39,060 bases of DNA from Thalassovita litoralis (GCF_900182725.1 NZ_FXTO01000032.1:1-39060); one strand, 5' to 3'; positions 15,486 to 24,883 are shown, counted from the first letter of the stretch. Translations and numbers: made by a program. Notes: generated by a model not told the origin, from the letters alone.

Positions 15486-17918
15486 TCAGCCGCGCGGCAT
15501 TTTCAGAACGACAGCGCGGCCATTTTTCACATAGCGCAGTTCGGTTTCGCTGATGGCCGCGACTTTGCCGCCGTCAATCCGGTCGCCCACCTGCACCTTT
15601 TTGTAGCGCCCGTTGGACAGCCGGATCAGGGCGCGCCGATCCGATGGTTTTCCATAAACACCGATTAGATTAACCTGCCGTAAATTCAGCGCATTTTTTA
15701 CAGTTGCTTGTCGTGCGACCGACGCTGACGACGGGATGCTGGGCGCAACAGATGCGGTTTGGACGGTCCCTTCGTCATCGTCCGTTTCATGCGCTTCGGC
15801 CTTGGCCACGATCTTATCAAAGCCCGAGGGGCGTTGCCGGGGCTTCAGGGATTGCAGCACGGCCAAGTCGGTTCCTGCCGTATCCTCTTGCTGGGCTTGT
15901 TCCACCGCAGCGGCTACGGCCTGTTGCACCGCTTGCTGGTTGATCGCGTCAGGCCGCAGGCGCGGGCGCAACCCAGCCAATTCCGTGCGTGTCCGACCGC
16001 CAAGTTGATTACGCTCGGTCTTTTCCTGCAAATTTTCGGGACGCGCTTTGGGACGTTTCCCTGACAGCCGCGCTTGTTCTGCCGCGTCCTGCGCTGTTTC
16101 TGCGCGGTTTGGCATGGTGGGGGGCAACAGTGGCGGCTTGCCCGCATAGATCAGCACGCCATCGGGGCTTAATGCGCCTTCGGGGGTGGCTTTGACCAAC
16201 CCGCGCTGATCCATGTCGAAATTCGTTCCCGCCGCCGCCGGGTTCTGCGCCCGCCCCGGAGCAGGGTCGTTCTGCGCACTCAGATCAGGCAGGGCCACGG
16301 CGTCGGTGCCGTGAATGGTTGGGTCAATCGACGCCTGATAGGCATCCGCCACACCGCTGGCATCGGGAACGCCAGGCTGATCGGGGGCCGTTTGCCAAAT
16401 CCCGGTGGTGATATAGCGCTGTTCTGCTTCTTCCGGGGTCAGGGTGTGCGGGGTATCAGGCAGGGCGACGGTTTCCGTCGGTTCCGGGGCATTCGGCCCT
16501 TCGGTTACGTCGCCCGCAGCCTCGGCATCCTGCGCTTCGGCGATTTCCTCGGGGGTGGCGTCGCCGGGTTGTTCTGTTGGGGTGTCAGGTAGGGCCGAGA
16601 CCTGAACCTCGGGGGTGTCGGTGCCAAATAGCCCGGCCAGCCCATCTTCGCTTATGAAGGTGGCCCAAACCGCCATGATCGCCAGAAACGCCAGCAGGAT
16701 CGCCGTCAGAACCAGCCCCAGATGCTTGGGTTTGCCACCAATAGCGGCGGCAGTTTTGTCGGTGCTGCGCATTCCGAACATGGTCATGCGCTGGGTTTCA
16801 GATTGCGGCTTATCCGTTTCGTCCGGAGAGGCGGCTGTCTGGACCGGCCCCTGCTTCGAGGACGTTTTGGTCTTTGGTTTGCTGGCCTCTTTCCCGTCCC
16901 GTTTGAGGGCCGCAGCCAACGCACCGGGGGCGGTGGTTTTGCCAGCCGGAACCGGGGCGATTGGCGGGGCTGTCGCTACGGGGGTGTCCGGTGTCACTAC
17001 GGGAACGGACGGGTCCGTGATCGTATCCAGCCCGGTCTGTGGTGTCGGGGCGGGTTTGGCCGCTGGGGGGGCGGTTCGATTGGCGCGCACGCTGGAAAAG
17101 GCTGGCGCAGGTGCGGGGTTCGTTTCCGGGGCGGCAACTGGTGGCGGGGTTTCCTGCGCGGGGGGCATCGCCGCCGCGTCGATTTCCGCAGCTAAAGCGG
17201 CAGCATCTTCATCTTCGGATGGGTTTTCCGGGGCCTCATCCGGCAAAGGCGACGCAGGGGGCACCTCATCCGCTGCTGTTTCGGGGTGCGGCTGTGCTTT
17301 CGGTTCTGGCGCTGGAATTGGTTCCGGCGCAGGGTCCTGTTCCAATTCTGGTTCAGGTTCGGGCAGGTCGGCCATGCCGATGATATGGATCGGCTGCAAA
17401 TCCCGCATGACGCTGTCGGTTTTCGATAATGTGTCACGCGCCCATTTCGCCACGCCGAAAAACGGTTCACCGGCGAAATCGCTTTGGTCGGGCAGGGCGA
17501 CGAAACTGACAGGGTTGAACCCATGTTCAACGGCGAAGTTTTCGGCTTCGTCCAGCGTGTCGCGGGCTACGGCTGCGATGAATAGCTGGCCGTCATCCAT
17601 CGCCCAGTCAAAGGTCAGCTCGTGCAGATCATAGGGCGTGGCCCCGCGCAAAGCGTGGCTTGCGTCGTCCTCGGCGTCTTCTTCGGTCTTCGCGGTGGAT
17701 GCGATGGTCAGGTATTTGATTTGTTCATTGGGAATCACCAGCTTGCAACGAAGCGGTGCGTCGTCCAGTCGTTCGGCCTTGCTGCGCAAGTCGGTCAGAT
17801 TGGCGGTCAAATCTTCGGAATCAAAGACAGCATCCCCAACCAACAACCAGCCAGACGGTGCGCGTTGCAGCAGCCGGATGCCTTCGGAGGACAGTGTCAG
17901 GGCAAAATTTGGTTTCAT
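15486..17918 (-). CDS. Large single-pass membrane protein with a PilP/GspC-like end
   Basis: An 810-residue protein of unknown function. Residues 1-180 or so form a compact N-domain (FALTLSSEGIRLLQR, LRCKLVIPNEQIKYLTI) that recalls the actin-like or GspL-like start of pilus and secretion proteins. A long Pro/Ala/Glu-rich linker follows. One membrane helix (LVLTAILLAFLAIMAVWATF) lies near residue 405. A second low-complexity periplasmic stretch comes next. The final 60 residues (VNLIGVYGKPSDRRALIRLS, GDRIDGGKVAAI) resemble the PilP/GspC homology region. It may be a fused inner-membrane scaffold spanning to the periplasm, but no pilus genes are nearby. Confidence 0.75.
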   Translation of the reverse strand: MKPNFALTLSSEGIRLLQRAPSGWLLVGDAVFDSEDLTANLTDLRSKAERLDDAPLRCKLVIPNEQIKYLTIASTAKTEEDAEDDASHALRGATPYDLHELTFDWAMDDGQLFIAAVARDTLDEAENFAVEHGFNPVSFVALPDQSDFAGEPFFGVAKWARDTLSKTDSVMRDLQPIHIIGMADLPEPEPELEQDPAPEPIPAPEPKAQPHPETAADEVPPASPLPDEAPENPSEDEDAAALAAEIDAAAMPPAQETPPPVAAPETNPAPAPAFSSVRANRTAPPAAKPAPTPQTGLDTITDPSVPVVTPDTPVATAPPIAPVPAGKTTAPGALAAALKRDGKEASKPKTKTSSKQGPVQTAASPDETDKPQSETQRMTMFGMRSTDKTAAAIGGKPKHLGLVLTAILLAFLAIMAVWATFISEDGLAGLFGTDTPEVQVSALPDTPTEQPGDATPEEIAEAQDAEAAGDVTEGPNAPEPTETVALPDTPHTLTPEEAEQRYITTGIWQTAPDQPGVPDASGVADAYQASIDPTIHGTDAVALPDLSAQNDPAPGRAQNPAAAGTNFDMDQRGLVKATPEGALSPDGVLIYAGKPPLLPPTMPNRAETAQDAAEQARLSGKRPKARPENLQEKTERNQLGGRTRTELAGLRPRLRPDAINQQAVQQAVAAAVEQAQQEDTAGTDLAVLQSLKPRQRPSGFDKIVAKAEAHETDDDEGTVQTASVAPSIPSSASVARQATVKNALNLRQVNLIGVYGKPSDRRALIRLSNGRYKKVQVGDRIDGGKVAAISETELRYVKNGRAVVLKMPRG

Positions 17919-18080
17919 TACACTGGCAATACCATTCTCACCGGACCAACGGGAGTCCGGTTTCAGTCCCGGCGCAGACTATAGCAGCTTCCCGCCGAGG
18001 AAAAGAAAAACAAAGATGTGACTGTTGTCGCAGGAAAAAACATGCCCAGTTTAGGCGGACAGATGAAACAGGAGTTTGCG

Positions 18081-18758
18081 ATGAAACGTATTGCTTTGAT
18101 GATTGCCTTATGTAGCGCGGCGTTCCCTGCATGGGCCGAGCAGATGCGCCAGATCACCGTGACAGGCGAAGGCGTGGTGACTGCCGCACCGGATATGGCA
18201 ACGATTTCGCTGGGCGTGACCCATCAGGACAAAGATGTCGCGCAGGCGATGGCGCGGGCGTCACAGGCGGCCGCAGCGATGATAAAACGGCTGAATGACA
18301 TGGGGGTGGATGCGCGGGATGTGCAAACCAGCCAAGCGACCCTGTCGCCGGTGTATTCCAACCGTTCGTCCGAATCACCGCAAGTTGACGGCTTTCGGGC
18401 CGGTCTGATGATGATGGTGCGGGTGCGCGATCTGGATCAGTTGGGGACCGTTCTGGGGGCCGTGGTGCAGGACGGGGCGAACCGTTTTTCCGGGTTGCAA
18501 TTTGGCCTGTCGGCCCCGCAACAGGCCGAAGATGCCGCGCGGACCGCTGCGGTGGCAGAGGCATTGCGCAAAGCTGAATTGCTGGCCAAGGCGGCTGGTG
18601 CGTCCTTGGGGGATGTGATTTCGATCAGCGAATTTGGCGGTGGCGGCGCGCCCTTGATGCGGATGGCCGCGGCGGAAATGAAGGCAGGGGACGTTCCCAT
18701 TGCCGAAGGCGAACTGGCGATCAGTCAATCCGTAAATCTGGTGATTGAACTGGAATGA
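18081..18758 (+). CDS. SIMPL-domain (DUF541) periplasmic protein
   Basis: A 225-residue protein with a Sec signal peptide (MKRIALMIALCSAAFPAWA). The rest is a SIMPL domain: QITVTGEGVVTAAPDMATIS, then YSNRSSESPQVDGFRA and the C-terminal VNLVIELE. Members include YggE, linked to oxidative stress tolerance, though the biochemical role is unclear. ATG at 18081 is chosen because it starts the signal peptide and has an AGGAG site seven bases upstream. It diverges from the large membrane protein and ends at a strong shared terminator. Confidence 0.9.
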   Translation: MKRIALMIALCSAAFPAWAEQMRQITVTGEGVVTAAPDMATISLGVTHQDKDVAQAMARASQAAAAMIKRLNDMGVDARDVQTSQATLSPVYSNRSSESPQVDGFRAGLMMMVRVRDLDQLGTVLGAVVQDGANRFSGLQFGLSAPQQAEDAARTAAVAEALRKAELLAKAAGASLGDVISISEFGGGGAPLMRMAAAEMKAGDVPIAEGELAISQSVNLVIELE

Positions 18759-18768
18759 ATTTACCAAA

Positions 18769-18799
18769 CCCAAAGGCCGGGATTTGTCCGGCCTTTGGG
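18769..18799. terminator. Bidirectional terminator between convergent genes
   Basis: A perfect 12-pair stem (CCCAAAGGCCGG with CCGGCCTTTGGG) and a seven-base loop lie ten bases after the SIMPL gene stop and before the stop of the convergent DUF1513 gene. Lack of a clear T-run leaves some doubt, but the position fits a shared terminator. Confidence 0.7.
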
Positions 18800-18827
18800 T
18801 GGGGTCGTAATCAGGGTGGAGTCGTCA

Positions 18828-19907
18828 TCAGATCGTGACCAGATGATTGTCCCACGCGGCTTTGTCTTGTCGCAGCAAATGCGCCTCTGGGCTGCTGAAG
18901 CGCACAATCCGCCCGGTCCCGGCGGTGGCCAGAAAACCATTGTTGGCAACGTTCAGGCCGCACACGTCCGGTTCTTCGATATGCCATGCAAATTCGCCGG
19001 TTTCTGCGTCAAACACCTGAATCATGCCGCCGCGTGGGCTGGAAATGGCAATCTGCGTTCCATCCCCTGAAAACGCGATGGACCCGGCATAACCCTTCAT
19101 GCGGTGGTGTAAATCTTCGGGGGCTTGCCCCAGAATGGGGGGTATGCCCGATCCGGGGCGATAAAGCCCCACCAGCGGCGGGTGATCCGTTGGGTTGCCC
19201 TGCCATTGCATTGCAAAACCCACCAGCCCGTCCGGGCGCAGCGCCATATGACGGATGGAGTTTAGCCGCAGTTTGGCGTCCAGTTCTGTGATCTCGTGCA
19301 ATGTGCCGTCCAGCCCGACTAGCGCCAGATTGGCCCGCATGGTGGGCAGGTTCAGCGCGGTGCGCCCGCTTTCGGGGTGGGTGTCGATGCCGCCGTTGGC
19401 GACCACGAACTTATCCGTGCCGGGCAGGCGCAGCATGTCATGCGGCCCAACCCCGCCCGAGGCAAATTCGCCAACGCGTTTATATCCCTGCGCCCGGTCC
19501 CAAACCCCGATCAGCCCACGCCCGTTTTCGTAATCGTTTTCCGGGGTCAGCATATACCGGCCATCCGAAGAAAAGACCCCGTGCCCATAAAAATGCCGCG
19601 CCTCGGGGCTGTGCAACTCGGCCTTAACCGCGCCGTTGGAACAGTCGATCACCTGTGCAAACCTGCCGGGGCGGCGGGCAAAGGCCACGACCTCGGCCTT
19701 TTCGGGGTGGGCTGCTGCGGCGTGGCCGCGTCCGGGCATGTTAAGCGAAAACACCTCGGCCCCTTGGGCGGTCAACCCGTACAGGCGGTATTGTTCCCCC
19801 ACCCGTGCCGCCGTCAGGAACCGGGGGCTACCCACATCGGCCCATGTTGCGTTACTGGCGATCCCGCTGGCCAATAGCCCGGCCAGAAATCCGCGTCGTG
19901 TTGTCAT
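18828..19907 (-). CDS. DUF1513 periplasmic protein of the iron cluster
   Basis: A 359-residue protein with a Tat signal (TTRRGFLAGLLASGIASNATW). The body has beta-propeller-like repeats (GHGVFSSDGRYMLTPENDYE, GVGPHDMLRLPGTDKFVVAN, YAGSIAFSGDGTQIAI) and is the DUF1513/COG3490 family, found next to imelysins and DUF1111 proteins. Its role is not known; Tat export suggests folding or cofactor loading before export. ATG at 19907 with GGATGGGG upstream is preferred; an ATG at 19922 overlapping the imelysin gene is possible. It is the last gene of the cluster. Confidence 0.88.
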   Translation of the reverse strand: MTTRRGFLAGLLASGIASNATWADVGSPRFLTAARVGEQYRLYGLTAQGAEVFSLNMPGRGHAAAAHPEKAEVVAFARRPGRFAQVIDCSNGAVKAELHSPEARHFYGHGVFSSDGRYMLTPENDYENGRGLIGVWDRAQGYKRVGEFASGGVGPHDMLRLPGTDKFVVANGGIDTHPESGRTALNLPTMRANLALVGLDGTLHEITELDAKLRLNSIRHMALRPDGLVGFAMQWQGNPTDHPPLVGLYRPGSGIPPILGQAPEDLHHRMKGYAGSIAFSGDGTQIAISSPRGGMIQVFDAETGEFAWHIEEPDVCGLNVANNGFLATAGTGRIVRFSSPEAHLLRQDKAAWDNHLVTI

Positions 19908-19911
19908 CTGG

Positions 19912-20946
19912 TTAATCCCCATCCAAGGCGTTGAACCCGGCGGCCACGCCCAATTTATTGCCGATATTCGCCAATTGCTGTTCGCGGATCAGGTCAATTG
20001 TCTGTTGCAGGATTTCCACCTTTAGCCGTTTGCTGGGGTCTTCGACCCCGGCGAAAATCGGATCATCCAGCGCGGTGGCCTGCTGGATTGCGGTGTCGAA
20101 TGCCTGTTCCACGTCCGACACCAGATTGGCATCGCCTTCGGCCAAAATCAGCGCCAGTTGCCGCAACGCCTGCAAGGACAGGATCACGTTATGCTGTGAC
20201 CGCCCGGACCGCCATGCCTCGGCGCGGGTGGGGCGGGGGCGTTCAAATGTCCCCAAGGGACGACCCAGCCGCGTGTCCGAGGTGAATTGAAGCCCCATCG
20301 CCAAGGCTTTGAACAGCTCTTGTTTGACTTCGTCGGTGGAATGATACGGGCTGTATTCGCTGCCCGGCGTCAGGATCAGGGCGGTGTAGCTTTCGGTCCA
20401 GTCGCGCGAAATGGCGCTGGTTGTGGCGGCAATATCTGCCGTTAGCGCCCGCGTCAGCGCACAGGCATAGCCCGCGTCGGTCTGGAATTTCGGATCGTAA
20501 AGCAGGAATTCCAGCGCATAAAAGCCGCGCGCAGCAACGGAAACCGATCCCATGCCATCCGGCGAGGTGATGATCGGATCGTGATCCGCGAACAGTTTGG
20601 TCAGCGTTTTCGGCGTGGTGCCACGGCTATCGGGCCAATAGGCCAGCGCAAAGGCGCGGTTTTCCATCTCGGTCGGGCCAAAGCGTAGATGGCTGACCCT
20701 GATCCAGTCGTCAAAGGCCGCCCCCCAGGCATTGCGCAGGGTTTCGGCCTGTCCGGTGCAATCGGTTTCCGCCACCTGTGCCAGCCGCGCCGATGATCCG
20801 GCCAACGCGCTGAAGCCCGGCAGAATGTGATCCCGCACCGCTGTTTCCACCACGGGCGGCGGCAGATCCTGTGCCGTAGCGGGCAGGGTCAGCGGTAGCG
20901 ATAGCGGCAGGGCGATCAGGGTGGCGGTCAGCAGGGGTTTCAGCAT
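19912..20946 (-). CDS. Imelysin-family periplasmic protein (second copy)
   Basis: A 344-residue protein with a Sec signal (LLTATLIALPLSLPLTLPATA). It belongs to the imelysin (M75-like) family, periplasmic helical proteins thought to bind or help take up iron. The stretch GFYALEFLLYD matches the family GxHxxE region but with Tyr in place of His, so metal or substrate binding may differ from the other copy at 23202-24473. It starts at the stop of the DUF1111 gene and ends at the DUF1513 start, so these are one operon. Confidence 0.88.
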   Translation of the reverse strand: MLKPLLTATLIALPLSLPLTLPATAQDLPPPVVETAVRDHILPGFSALAGSSARLAQVAETDCTGQAETLRNAWGAAFDDWIRVSHLRFGPTEMENRAFALAYWPDSRGTTPKTLTKLFADHDPIITSPDGMGSVSVAARGFYALEFLLYDPKFQTDAGYACALTRALTADIAATTSAISRDWTESYTALILTPGSEYSPYHSTDEVKQELFKALAMGLQFTSDTRLGRPLGTFERPRPTRAEAWRSGRSQHNVILSLQALRQLALILAEGDANLVSDVEQAFDTAIQQATALDDPIFAGVEDPSKRLKVEILQQTIDLIREQQLANIGNKLGVAAGFNALDGD

Positions 20947-22446
20947 TCAAAGGCTTTCCAGAAAGGCGATCAGGGCATCCCGGTCGGGTTTCGGCATATG
21001 AAGGAACAGGTCACGGGCGGCGGTCGCTTCGCCCCCATGCCAGACGATAGCTTCGGTCAGTGACCGTGCCCGTCCGTCATGCAGGTAAAACCCCATGCCT
21101 GAAACCAGTTCGGTTTTCCCAATAGACCAAAGCGGCGGGGTACGCCATTCACGACCTGTTGCACGATGCTCGGGGCGGTTGTCGGCCAGCCCTTCGCCCA
21201 TGTCATGCAGCAGGAAATCGGAATAGGGCCAGATCATTTGGAAACTACGCAAGGGATCGTCGGGCAGCCGTTCGGTGACATAGGCCGGGCGATGGCAGGT
21301 CGCGCATCCCGTGGCATGAAACAGATCGCGCCCGCGCAGCGTTTCCGTGGCCCCGGTCCGTGCAGGAACGGCAAGCCCGGTCACATAGGCCAGCGTCAAA
21401 TCCAATCCCTGCGCGTCCAGTTCGGTTCCGCGCGGATCGTCATCCCCATGCAGCGCCATACGACAGGCAGTTTGGGTTTCGGTGCAATCCCCCCATCCCT
21501 GTGGAAACAGGGGGCTGGAAATGCCGATGTCATGGAAAAACGCGTCCGCTACTTGTGTGCGCAGGCTGGCAACGCCCGCTTTCCAGCCAAACCGCCCCAG
21601 TGCAGGCCCGGTGGGGGTGGGGATCAGGTTGGCGCGTCCAGAGACCCCGTTTCCGTCTGTATCCTCTGGATCGGTCCCGACCAGAATGTCAGCATCCGCA
21701 ATTGCTGCGATCAGCCCCATGCCTGCCAGCGGCGGCGCTATGCGCGGGCTGACCATCGTTTGTGCGGACAGGGGGTTGCCTGCGTCATATATCGGGCGGC
21801 GCAACGAAATCACTTGCCCGTCTGCAAATGCGATAGGGGTTTCGCTATAGCGCACGCCGGGCTGAGCTTCGGGGGTGAAACCCGTGGCGGCATCAGTTTG
21901 GATTTGCGTGCCAAGGTCAGGATCGGGCCGCGTGGCCAGATAGTCCTGTATCCCTTGCGGATCGCCCAAGGGATCGGCCACGGACAGGCGCAGAACCAGT
22001 GACACCGGCAAAGGCCCATCCCCGGTAGGGGCAATGCCGCGCCCGTTGCCGGGGTGGCACATCGCGCAGGATCGCGCGTTATACAACGGTCCCAACCCAT
22101 CCGATGCCTTGGTCGAGGATGGGGCAGGCACCCACAGTTTTTCAAACATCGCCTGTCCCAGCACGAAATCCATACGCGCCGCGTCGTTCATCCCGGTCAG
22201 GGGGTGTTTGAACAGTTCAGGGCCGGGCGTGGGACGATGCAGGGTGCCGCGCCCGCCGGGGTTTAACTCGAACGGGTTTAGCTCTCCGGGGACAACCCGC
22301 ATCGCGGCAGCGATCCGGGCAGCCTCGAACTTGGTGCGGGGGGGCTGATCGGGTTCCGCAGCCCCCAGCACCCCTGCGGTCAGCAGAAGCGCGGCAATCG
22401 CGGCCTTACTCGGCTTCGTCCATCGTGCTGGCGTTAAGTTGCTCAT
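20947..22446 (-). CDS. Di-haem oxidoreductase family protein (DUF1111)
   Basis: A 499-residue c-type cytochrome-like protein. A signal segment ([17 protein letters not shown]) is followed by two haem sites, CAMCHPG near residue 130 and CATCHRP near residue 385. It is the DUF1111/COG3488 family (putative thiol oxidoreductase), commonly found with imelysins. It probably does redox chemistry on iron or its carrier in the periplasm. ATG at 22446 is the last usable start before the signal and overlaps the end of bfr by 41 bases; ATG at 22470 or TTG at 22479 are alternatives. Start is uncertain, identity firm. Confidence 0.88.
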   Translation of the reverse strand: MSNLTPARWTKPSKAAIAALLLTAGVLGAAEPDQPPRTKFEAARIAAAMRVVPGELNPFELNPGGRGTLHRPTPGPELFKHPLTGMNDAARMDFVLGQAMFEKLWVPAPSSTKASDGLGPLYNARSCAMCHPGNGRGIAPTGDGPLPVSLVLRLSVADPLGDPQGIQDYLATRPDPDLGTQIQTDAATGFTPEAQPGVRYSETPIAFADGQVISLRRPIYDAGNPLSAQTMVSPRIAPPLAGMGLIAAIADADILVGTDPEDTDGNGVSGRANLIPTPTGPALGRFGWKAGVASLRTQVADAFFHDIGISSPLFPQGWGDCTETQTACRMALHGDDDPRGTELDAQGLDLTLAYVTGLAVPARTGATETLRGRDLFHATGCATCHRPAYVTERLPDDPLRSFQMIWPYSDFLLHDMGEGLADNRPEHRATGREWRTPPLWSIGKTELVSGMGFYLHDGRARSLTEAIVWHGGEATAARDLFLHMPKPDRDALIAFLESL

Positions 22447-22891
22447 ATTTTTCTGCGCCGATGCGGTCATGCAGGCCAAGCTGTGTTTCCAGAAAGTCGA
22501 TGTGGCCTTCTTCGTCGGCCAGCAATTCCTCGAATAGTTTCATCGAGATGTAGTCACCCGCCGAATTGCAATATTCGCGGGCTTCCTTGTACAGCGCGCG
22601 GGCCTCTTCTTCGGCGGCCAGATCGGCCTCCAGCGTTTCGCGGGCGGTTTGGCCGATCCGCAGCGGGTCCAGTTTTTGCAGGTTGGGATGGCCCCCCAGC
22701 AACAGCACCCGCGCAATCAGCTTATCGGCATGGTGCATTTCTTCGATGCTTTCCTCGCGGCTTTTGGCCGCCATCTTGCCCAGCCCCCAGTCTTCTTGCA
22801 GGCGGTAATGCAGCCAATATTGGCTGACTGCGGTCAATTCGCTGCGGATAGCCCGGTTCAGATAGTCGATAACTTTAGCGTCGCCCTTCAT
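22406..22891 (-). CDS. bfr: Bacterioferritin
   Basis: A 161-residue bacterioferritin that stores iron in a haem-containing 24-subunit shell. All ferroxidase ligands appear at the standard numbers: Glu18, Glu51, His54, Glu94, Glu127 and His130. Met52, the haem ligand, is also present (EEMHHAD). ATG at 22891 begins the conserved [12 protein letters not shown]; the frame runs on upstream but that is bfd in another frame. It overlaps bfd by 17 bases and the DUF1111 gene by 41, so storage and uptake genes are transcribed together. Confidence 0.96.
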   Translation of the reverse strand: MKGDAKVIDYLNRAIRSELTAVSQYWLHYRLQEDWGLGKMAAKSREESIEEMHHADKLIARVLLLGGHPNLQKLDPLRIGQTARETLEADLAAEEEARALYKEAREYCNSAGDYISMKLFEELLADEEGHIDFLETQLGLHDRIGAEKYEQLNASTMDEAE

Positions 22892-23132
22892 GTCGTTTGT
22901 CCTGTGTTCGGTCGCGGCGCAAACCGCGAAGTTGCATGGGTACTTCCAAGTTAGGGTTCTTTCGCATGGTGGAAAGGAACAAGGGCATACAGCCCCCGCA
23001 ATCCGCCGCTTTGCCAAGGGCATGATAGACCTTGCCGGGGGTGACGATCGTGGTCGGGTCTGCGGCCCGCATCCAATCAACTGCGGCGTGAATGTCGTGG
23101 TCGGTGATGTTCTGACAGTGGCAGACAATCAT
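22875..23132 (-). CDS. bfd: Bacterioferritin-associated ferredoxin
   Basis: An 85-residue [2Fe-2S] ferredoxin. [14 protein letters not shown] gives Cys4 and Cys6, and DCGGCMP gives Cys45 and Cys48, the Bfd cluster pattern. Bfd binds bacterioferritin and passes electrons to release stored iron. It is a little longer than usual (about 65-75) because of a basic C-terminal tail that overlaps the bfr start. A GGAGAG site precedes the ATG. Confidence 0.94.
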   Translation of the reverse strand: MIVCHCQNITDHDIHAAVDWMRAADPTTIVTPGKVYHALGKAADCGGCMPLFLSTMRKNPNLEVPMQLRGLRRDRTQDKRHEGRR

Positions 23133-23201
23133 ATCCGCTCTCCTTGGCCGATCCGATCAAATGGCCCGCCCAGCCCCAAGGGGCCGGGCAGGTGGGACGC
23201 A

Positions 23202-24473
23202 TCACTCGAATACCGCGCCGGGGTTATCCAAACTGTCCGATCCTTCAAATGCCAGCCCGTCCAGCCCCAATGCGGCCACGACACGTTCGATGCTTTTGGT
23301 TTGGTCGATCAATCCGTTCACGCCGCCCATGATCAGCGCTTCGCCCTGTGCGTTGCCGCGTTCTAACATCTGGTCATAGGCGAAACCGTTATCCGCCGCC
23401 GCTTTCAGCGCACCCAGCGCTTGAACGGTGGTGTCCAGTTTTGCCTTCATTTCGGCATCCAGCGCCGGATTGCCCACTGCCACCATCTGCGACAAGGACG
23501 CGCCGCTGACCACGGTCCCATCAACGCGGGTGTAGCTGCCCAGATAGGCGTCCTGAATGCCTTTGCCGTCATAATAATGGCTGTTGTGCGTGTTGTCCGA
23601 GAAGCAATCGTGTTCTTCTTCGGGGTCGTTCAGCAACAGGCCCAGCCGCATCCGTTCCCCGGCCAGTTCCCCATAAGACAGGCTGCCCATGCCGGTCAGG
23701 ATTGCGGAAAGCCCCGCTTTGTCATCTGCCATCAGGGTGGTGCGGGCGTCGCCGCCATCGGCCCATTGTGCAACCATGAATTCCAGATCGCTGACCAACA
23801 GATCGGTGGCCGCTTTCAGATAGGCGGCGCGACGGTCACAGTTTCCGTTGGTGCAATCGGAGCCTTGGGCGAAATCGGTCCACGGACGGTCCCCGGCGCC
23901 CGCTGCATGGCCGTTCAAATCCTGCCCCCACAACAGAAATTCAATCGCGTGATAACCCGTCGCCACGTTGGTTTCCACGCCATCTGCTTCTTGCAGCGCG
24001 GTTTCCAGCAGGGTCGGAGTGATTTCGCTGGCGTCAATTTCTGTGCCGCCCAAGCTGAATTTTGGCGTGGCGACCACATTCAGCGCAGCATATTCGTTTT
24101 CATCCGACGGGCCGATATAGCTGCCGTCATCCACATAGTCGATCAGCCCTTCGTCCAGCGGCCAAGCGTTTACCTTGCCTTCCCAGTCATCCACGATGGC
24201 ATTGCCAAAGCGATAAACCTCAGTTTGCTGATATGGCACCCGAGCCGCTTTCCATGCGCTGCGTGCTGCGGTCAAAGTCGCGTCAGAGGGTGCGGCAATC
24301 AACGCATCCACAGCCGCCTGCAACGCCTGTCCGGTTGTCAGACTGTCCTGAAACTTTGCCACGGCAATCGTGGCATAGGTGTCCAGAACCTCTTTGGCGG
24401 TGGGGGCTGCGTGGCCCGTTGTGGCAGTCAGGCTCAGCGCAAGGGCGGAGGAGGTCAGGAAGAAGCGTTTCAT
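23202..24473 (-). CDS. Imelysin-family periplasmic protein (IrpA-like)
   Basis: A 423-residue protein with a Sec signal (MKRFFLTSSALALSLTATTG). It is an imelysin/IrpA-type protein with the intact GYHAIEFLLWGQDLNG motif (GxHxxE). Members are iron-regulated and outer-membrane or periplasm associated. An acid- and Cys-containing stretch (EEEHDCFSDNTHNSHYYDG) is typical of the longer IrpA subgroup. The start at 24473 begins the signal peptide; the 14 codons upstream are not needed. It follows hemP by 72 bases. A GC-rich imperfect hairpin lies in the 69-base gap before bfd. Confidence 0.92.
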   Translation of the reverse strand: MKRFFLTSSALALSLTATTGHAAPTAKEVLDTYATIAVAKFQDSLTTGQALQAAVDALIAAPSDATLTAARSAWKAARVPYQQTEVYRFGNAIVDDWEGKVNAWPLDEGLIDYVDDGSYIGPSDENEYAALNVVATPKFSLGGTEIDASEITPTLLETALQEADGVETNVATGYHAIEFLLWGQDLNGHAAGAGDRPWTDFAQGSDCTNGNCDRRAAYLKAATDLLVSDLEFMVAQWADGGDARTTLMADDKAGLSAILTGMGSLSYGELAGERMRLGLLLNDPEEEHDCFSDNTHNSHYYDGKGIQDAYLGSYTRVDGTVVSGASLSQMVAVGNPALDAEMKAKLDTTVQALGALKAAADNGFAYDQMLERGNAQGEALIMGGVNGLIDQTKSIERVVAALGLDGLAFEGSDSLDNPGAVFE

Positions 24474-24545
24474 AGATCGGTCTCTTTGGGTTTGTTTTTG
24501 GGGGCTGCACGCCACGGTTCCGTGGGGCAGGGGACACGGGATTGG

Positions 24546-24716
24546 TTATTTCGTCAGGATCAATTTGCCCGCGCGGGTAATCCGCAGGCTGTAAACCTGA
24601 TCGCCCAATACGATCCGCGCCTGTGTGCCGCCTTGGGTCAGGTCTTCGGCGCGGTGAACGGGCAGGGTTTCGGGAAGCGCTACTGCGTTGTCACGGTTCA
24701 TCTTCACATGGATCAT
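24546..24716 (-). CDS. hemP: Hemin uptake protein HemP
   Basis: A 56-residue protein with the HemP signature at its end: a Gly-rich turn, ARIVLGDQVYSLRITRAGKL and ILTK. HemP is small, cytosolic, iron-regulated and needed for haem or iron uptake in several alpha- and betaproteobacteria, where it can act as an activator. ATG at 24716 overlaps the stop of the small ORF upstream (ATGA). It sits at the head of the iron cluster, which supports iron control of the whole unit. Confidence 0.88.
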   Translation of the reverse strand: MIHVKMNRDNAVALPETLPVHRAEDLTQGGTQARIVLGDQVYSLRITRAGKLILTK

Positions 24717-24883
24717 GGCGTGATCCCCCGGTTTTCGACACGGTCCAAGAGCCATTCCAGATTTAGCCCGGTCATGCTGCCCATGCCCGCTTCGGTCAGC
24801 AGGCTGTGGACGGTGTTCATTTCTTCGGCTGGGGCGCCGTAACAGGGGGGGCGCCCGGCCATCGAAGTCTGCGCGTTTCTCAT
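24713..24883 (-). CDS. Small hypothetical protein coupled to hemP
   Basis: A 56-residue protein not recognised (MRNAQTSMAGRPPCYGAPAE, LNLEWLLDRVENRGITP). The stop overlaps the hemP start by four bases, which supports a real, coupled gene. An AAGGG site lies about eight bases before ATG 24883; ATG at 24892 or 24925 are possible but worse spaced. It has one Cys and no membrane segment. As the first gene after the palindromic operator it may be iron-regulated. Confidence 0.55.
   Translation of the reverse strand: MRNAQTSMAGRPPCYGAPAEEMNTVHSLLTEAGMGSMTGLNLEWLLDRVENRGITP

Noticed and set aside
23421-24842. 473-residue plus-strand frame opposite the imelysin gene
   Set aside because: An antisense shadow; the minus strand encodes the imelysin and HemP with clear family motifs.
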